The translations under genes were made by a program, and so were the position numbers. From Pollutimonas sp963706785 (lineage in GTDB: Bacteria > Pseudomonadota > Gammaproteobacteria > Burkholderiales > Burkholderiaceae_B), in contig CAVPNJ010000006.1 in NCBI GenBank assembly GCA_963706785.1, positions 186,001 through 250,000 on the forward strand: a stretch of 64,000 nucleotides of DNA, given 5' to 3'. The notes under the pieces are model-generated. The model made no database searches. It worked only from the letters and a program-made list of their open reading frames with translations, and was not told the DNA's origin. This document shows, piece by piece, positions 61,849 to 64,000 of this stretch; the first letter of the stretch is position 1; every line of letters begins with the position of its first letter.

Positions 61849-62243
61849 TATTTGGTCTCCGCTTTGATAAATACCACGATTTTTCCTTCGTCACCATCTA
61901 TCACTTTTGCGGTGACAGGCATGCCGATGCTGACGTCTTCGGGCGTCACACCGTCAACGCGCGACATCATGCGCGGGCCTTCCGCCAGATCGATCAGTGC
62001 CACGTTGTAGTCGCCGCCGTGTTCGGCCTTGCGCCTGACGACTGTTGTCGAGTACACCGTGCCCTTTCCCGAAGGAGCAAACCATTCAAGGCTGTCTGAA
62101 CCGCAGTGCGGGCAGATCATGCGGGGATAGAAGATTGCGCTGGCACACGACTGGCAGCGTTGAATCAGGAAATTGCCTTGCTCTAGCTGGTCGCGATAAT
62201 GTTTATCGGCGCCTACAGCCGGCGATGATGTTGCATCCGACAT
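61848..62243 (-). CDS. OB-fold/zinc-ribbon protein (DUF35), thiolase partner
   Basis: A 131-residue protein with an N-terminal zinc ribbon (IQRCQSCASAIFYPRMICPH then CGSDSLEW, two CxxC pairs) and a C-terminal OB fold (GKGTVYSTTVVRRKA, then NVALIDLAEGPRMMSRV). DUF35 proteins bind SCP2-type thiolases or hydratases and are needed for their activity, for example in steroid side-chain breakdown. ATG 62243 is preceded by a GGAGG-like sequence; a longer frame from 62303 adds an unrelated leader. It is first of the minus-strand group. Confidence 0.88.
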   Translation of the reverse strand: MSDATSSPAVGADKHYRDQLEQGNFLIQRCQSCASAIFYPRMICPHCGSDSLEWFAPSGKGTVYSTTVVRRKAEHGGDYNVALIDLAEGPRMMSRVDGVTPEDVSIGMPVTAKVIDGDEGKIVVFIKAETK

Positions 62244-62335
62244 GCTTGTGTGTCCTCCAATGGTTAGCAGCCCATTGTTGACTTGCTTTCGGCGAAAGAG
62301 CAATCTCGTTTTTGTTAGGCCAGTGTTTTGCCCTT

Positions 62336-62375
62336 ATTAAGTGAGCGATCACTGACGGATTTCCCATCACTTAAT
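62336..62375. promoter_or_regulatory. Dyad-rich divergent promoter region
   Basis: ATTAAGTGA (62336-62344) and TCACTTAAT (62367-62375) form a perfect 9-base inverted repeat, and a second dyad, AGTGA-GCGA-TCACT (62340-62353), shares its left arm. The element lies between the divergent DUF35/thiolase and SDR/MaoC genes. Its form suits a TetR-type regulator, common for acyl-CoA pathways, but no TetR gene is in the window. Confidence 0.6.
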
Positions 62376-62536
62376 GCTGCGTTAAGTCGCTCTTTTCAAA
62401 AACGGAGTTGAAGCCAGTATGGATTTCCTCTACTGTGAATGGCCACGCGCCACACTGGGCGTCGTACCGGATTTATATGCCATGGCAGAGCCGGGTGCTC
62501 GTCAATCGGCAAGCCATATCACAGGAGAATCAAGAA

Positions 62537-63424
62537 ATGAGCCACATCGTAGCGGGCAAGGTAGCCGTAGTAACCGGAGCAGGCGGCGGCATCGGCAAGG
62601 GAATTGCTTTGGCGCTGGCCGCCTCGGGCGCACAAGTCGTTGTCAACGACATCAGCGCAGCAGCGGCTCAAGGTGTGGTCGATGAAATCAAGGCGGCGGG
62701 CGGTCAAGCATTGGCCAACTCCGATAGTGTCGCGGGCCGCGAAAGCGCCGAACACATCGTGCAGGCCGCTATCGATGTCTATGGAAAAGTCGACATCATC
62801 GTCAATAACGCGGGTAACCTGCGCGATCGCCTGTTTCACAAGATGAGCGACGATGAATGGTCGCAAGTGCTGGACGTGCACCTGAATGGCTCGTTTTATG
62901 TCAGCCGTGCCGCCGCCCCTTACTTCCGTCAACAGGAATCGGGTTCCTACGTACACATGACTTCAACGTCGGGCCTGATTGGCAACTTCGGACAGGCGAA
63001 TTATTCAGCCGCCAAAATGGGCATCGTGGGTTTGTCCAAGTCGATTGCCCTTGATATGTCGCGTTTCCACGTGCGCTCCAATTGCATTGCACCGTTTGCC
63101 TGGACCAGCATGACCAGCTCCATTCCGGCCGAAACGCCCGATGAAAAGGCACGCGTGTTGAAGCTGCAAAAAATGGAAGCGGGGAAGATCGCCCCGTTGG
63201 TGGTGTATTTGGGCAGCGATGAGGCCAGCGAGGTTACGGCTCAAATTTTCGCCGTTCGCGCCAATGAGATCATGCTGTTCAGCCAGCCGCGCCCTGTGCG
63301 TTCTGTGCATATGTCCACCGGATGGACGCCCGAGGCCATCGCCGAGATCGCGGTGCCGGCCATGAAGAACGATTTCTACAAGTTGGAGCGTTCGCCCGAG
63401 GTTATAGGTTGGGATCCCATTTAA
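62537..63424 (+). CDS. SDR-family 3-hydroxyacyl-CoA dehydrogenase-like protein
   Basis: A 295-residue short-chain dehydrogenase that resembles the dehydrogenase part of peroxisomal multifunctional enzyme type 2. The cofactor motif is VVTGAGGGIGKGIALALAAS near residue 11, NNAGNLRDRLFHKMSDDEW near residue 94, and the active site has Ser in HMTSTSGLIG and Tyr/Lys in NYSAAKMGIVGLSKS. I chose ATG 62537 with AGGAG at 62523-62527; a longer frame from 62408 has no such signal. The MaoC-type hydratase follows 11 bases later, so the two would act on successive beta-oxidation steps. Confidence 0.9.
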   Translation: MSHIVAGKVAVVTGAGGGIGKGIALALAASGAQVVVNDISAAAAQGVVDEIKAAGGQALANSDSVAGRESAEHIVQAAIDVYGKVDIIVNNAGNLRDRLFHKMSDDEWSQVLDVHLNGSFYVSRAAAPYFRQQESGSYVHMTSTSGLIGNFGQANYSAAKMGIVGLSKSIALDMSRFHVRSNCIAPFAWTSMTSSIPAETPDEKARVLKLQKMEAGKIAPLVVYLGSDEASEVTAQIFAVRANEIMLFSQPRPVRSVHMSTGWTPEAIAEIAVPAMKNDFYKLERSPEVIGWDPI

Positions 63425-63434
63425 GGGGGCGGCC

Positions 63435-64000
63435 ATGGCACTGGATTACGATCTGATCAAGGCATGGGAATTTGCGGATGTGCGCCAGTCGTACACGCAA
63501 AAAGATGCCATCCTGTATGCACTCAGCATTGGCCTGGGTCAGGATCCCCTTGACGAAGCGCAGCTGGCGTTTGTCTACGAGGCACACCTCGAAGTATTCC
63601 CCACTATGGCTGCCGTACTGGGATATCCAGGGTTCTGGATGCAGGATCCCAAGGCGAAAATAACGTGGGTAAAGCTCGTGCACGGCGAACAGCGCATGAG
63701 CTTTCACCGGCCGTTTCCCATAAAGGGCGAAGTCATAGGCCGCAGCCGGGTGTCGCATGTGGTCGATAAAGGCAGCGACAAGGGGGCGCTGGTCGTTGTA
63801 GAACGAAAGCTGTACAACGCCGCCGACGAATCCCTGCTGGCAACGGTAGAACAGACCACATTCTGCCGGGCCGATGGTGGTTTCGGGCAGGGCGACCAAG
63901 CTCCTGAAGCTTTGCCCAAAGTACCTGAAAGGCGTCCGGACCACGTATGCGAGCTGCCAACCTTGCCGCAGGCTGCGTTGTTGTACCGGCTTAATGCCGA
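63435..64000 (+). CDS. MaoC-type enoyl-CoA hydratase 2, partial
   Basis: The first 188 residues of a hydratase-2 family protein, cut by the window end with no stop. The N-terminal hot-dog half shows SYTQKDAILYALSIGLGQDP near residue 19 and MSFHRPFPIKGEVIGRSRVS near residue 87. The visible end LYRLNA is where family members continue into the catalytic DxNPLH motif, just outside the window. It follows the SDR gene by 10 bases and would add water to an enoyl-CoA that the SDR then oxidises. Confidence 0.85.
   Translation, partial: MALDYDLIKAWEFADVRQSYTQKDAILYALSIGLGQDPLDEAQLAFVYEAHLEVFPTMAAVLGYPGFWMQDPKAKITWVKLVHGEQRMSFHRPFPIKGEVIGRSRVSHVVDKGSDKGALVVVERKLYNAADESLLATVEQTTFCRADGGFGQGDQAPEALPKVPERRPDHVCELPTLPQAALLYRLNA

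Noticed and set aside
1..64000. CRISPR arrays, rRNA genes, prophage or insertion sequences
   Set aside because: No regularly spaced repeats, rRNA-like sequence, integrase, transposase or phage structural genes were seen.

Overview
The window looks like chromosomal DNA of a betaproteobacterium, most likely family Alcaligenaceae (Bordetella/Achromobacter/Pusillimonas-like). This is an inference from gene content: eight intact periplasmic Bug/TctC-type receptors plus a fragment of a ninth, many LysR regulators, CaiB-type CoA transferases, Liv and TRAP importers, and moderately high GC. No phage, insertion sequence, CRISPR array or rRNA was seen. The sequence is a mosaic of small catabolic modules, each pairing a regulator, a periplasmic receptor or importer and a few enzymes for a carboxylate or acyl-CoA substrate.

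Layout. 1-4.4 kb: a crotonase-fold gene divergent from two acyl-CoA dehydrogenase genes (the second frameshifted) and a LysR gene. 4.6-6.7 kb: a sulfide/persulfide module (two YeeE/YedE halves, BigR-like ArsR repressor, persulfide dioxygenase-like enzyme) around a perfect AT-rich dyad. 6.8-11.5 kb: SDR, aspartate dehydrogenase-like protein, LysR regulator, RraA-family aldolase and Bug receptor, linked by a composite LysR box that occurs twice with the same geometry. 11.6-13.9 kb: decayed GntR and thiamine-diphosphate-enzyme genes. 14.1-17.2 kb: LysR, Bug, D-2-hydroxyacid dehydrogenase. 17.3-18.25 kb: a metH fragment, a broken selB tail and an intact-looking tRNA-Sec gene. 18.3-25.3 kb: a 3-sulfolactate utilisation locus (Bug, suyB, suyA, GntR, slcC, comC) followed by an MFS transporter; a near-identical 25-bp operator overlaps both divergent promoters.

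25.6-36.8 kb: a flavoprotein monooxygenase, then a long minus-strand group (DUF1445, TRAP transporter, DUF2848, amidase, SDR, frameshifted amidohydrolase, Bug) that may encode an undescribed pathway for an amide or cyclic compound. 37.3-43.0 kb: LacI regulator, ABC importer and a metallophosphoesterase, probably for uptake and cleavage of a phosphodiester. 43.1-48.1 kb: Bug fragment, Bug, HMG-CoA lyase-like enzyme, frameshifted CoA transferase, LysR. 48.3-55.8 kb: amidase, complete Liv ABC transporter and another Bug. 55.9-57.1 kb: a lone isochorismate synthase. 57.3-64 kb: beta-oxidation-type genes (two Bugs, two-subunit CoA transferase, thiolase, OB-fold partner, SDR, MaoC-type hydratase cut by the window end).

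Several genes are broken. Four have one apparent indel each (acyl-CoA dehydrogenase, amidohydrolase, ABC permease, CoA transferase) and could be sequencing errors or young pseudogenes. The thiamine-diphosphate enzyme, the GntR remnant, selB and metH carry multiple lesions or are truncated and are genuine relics.
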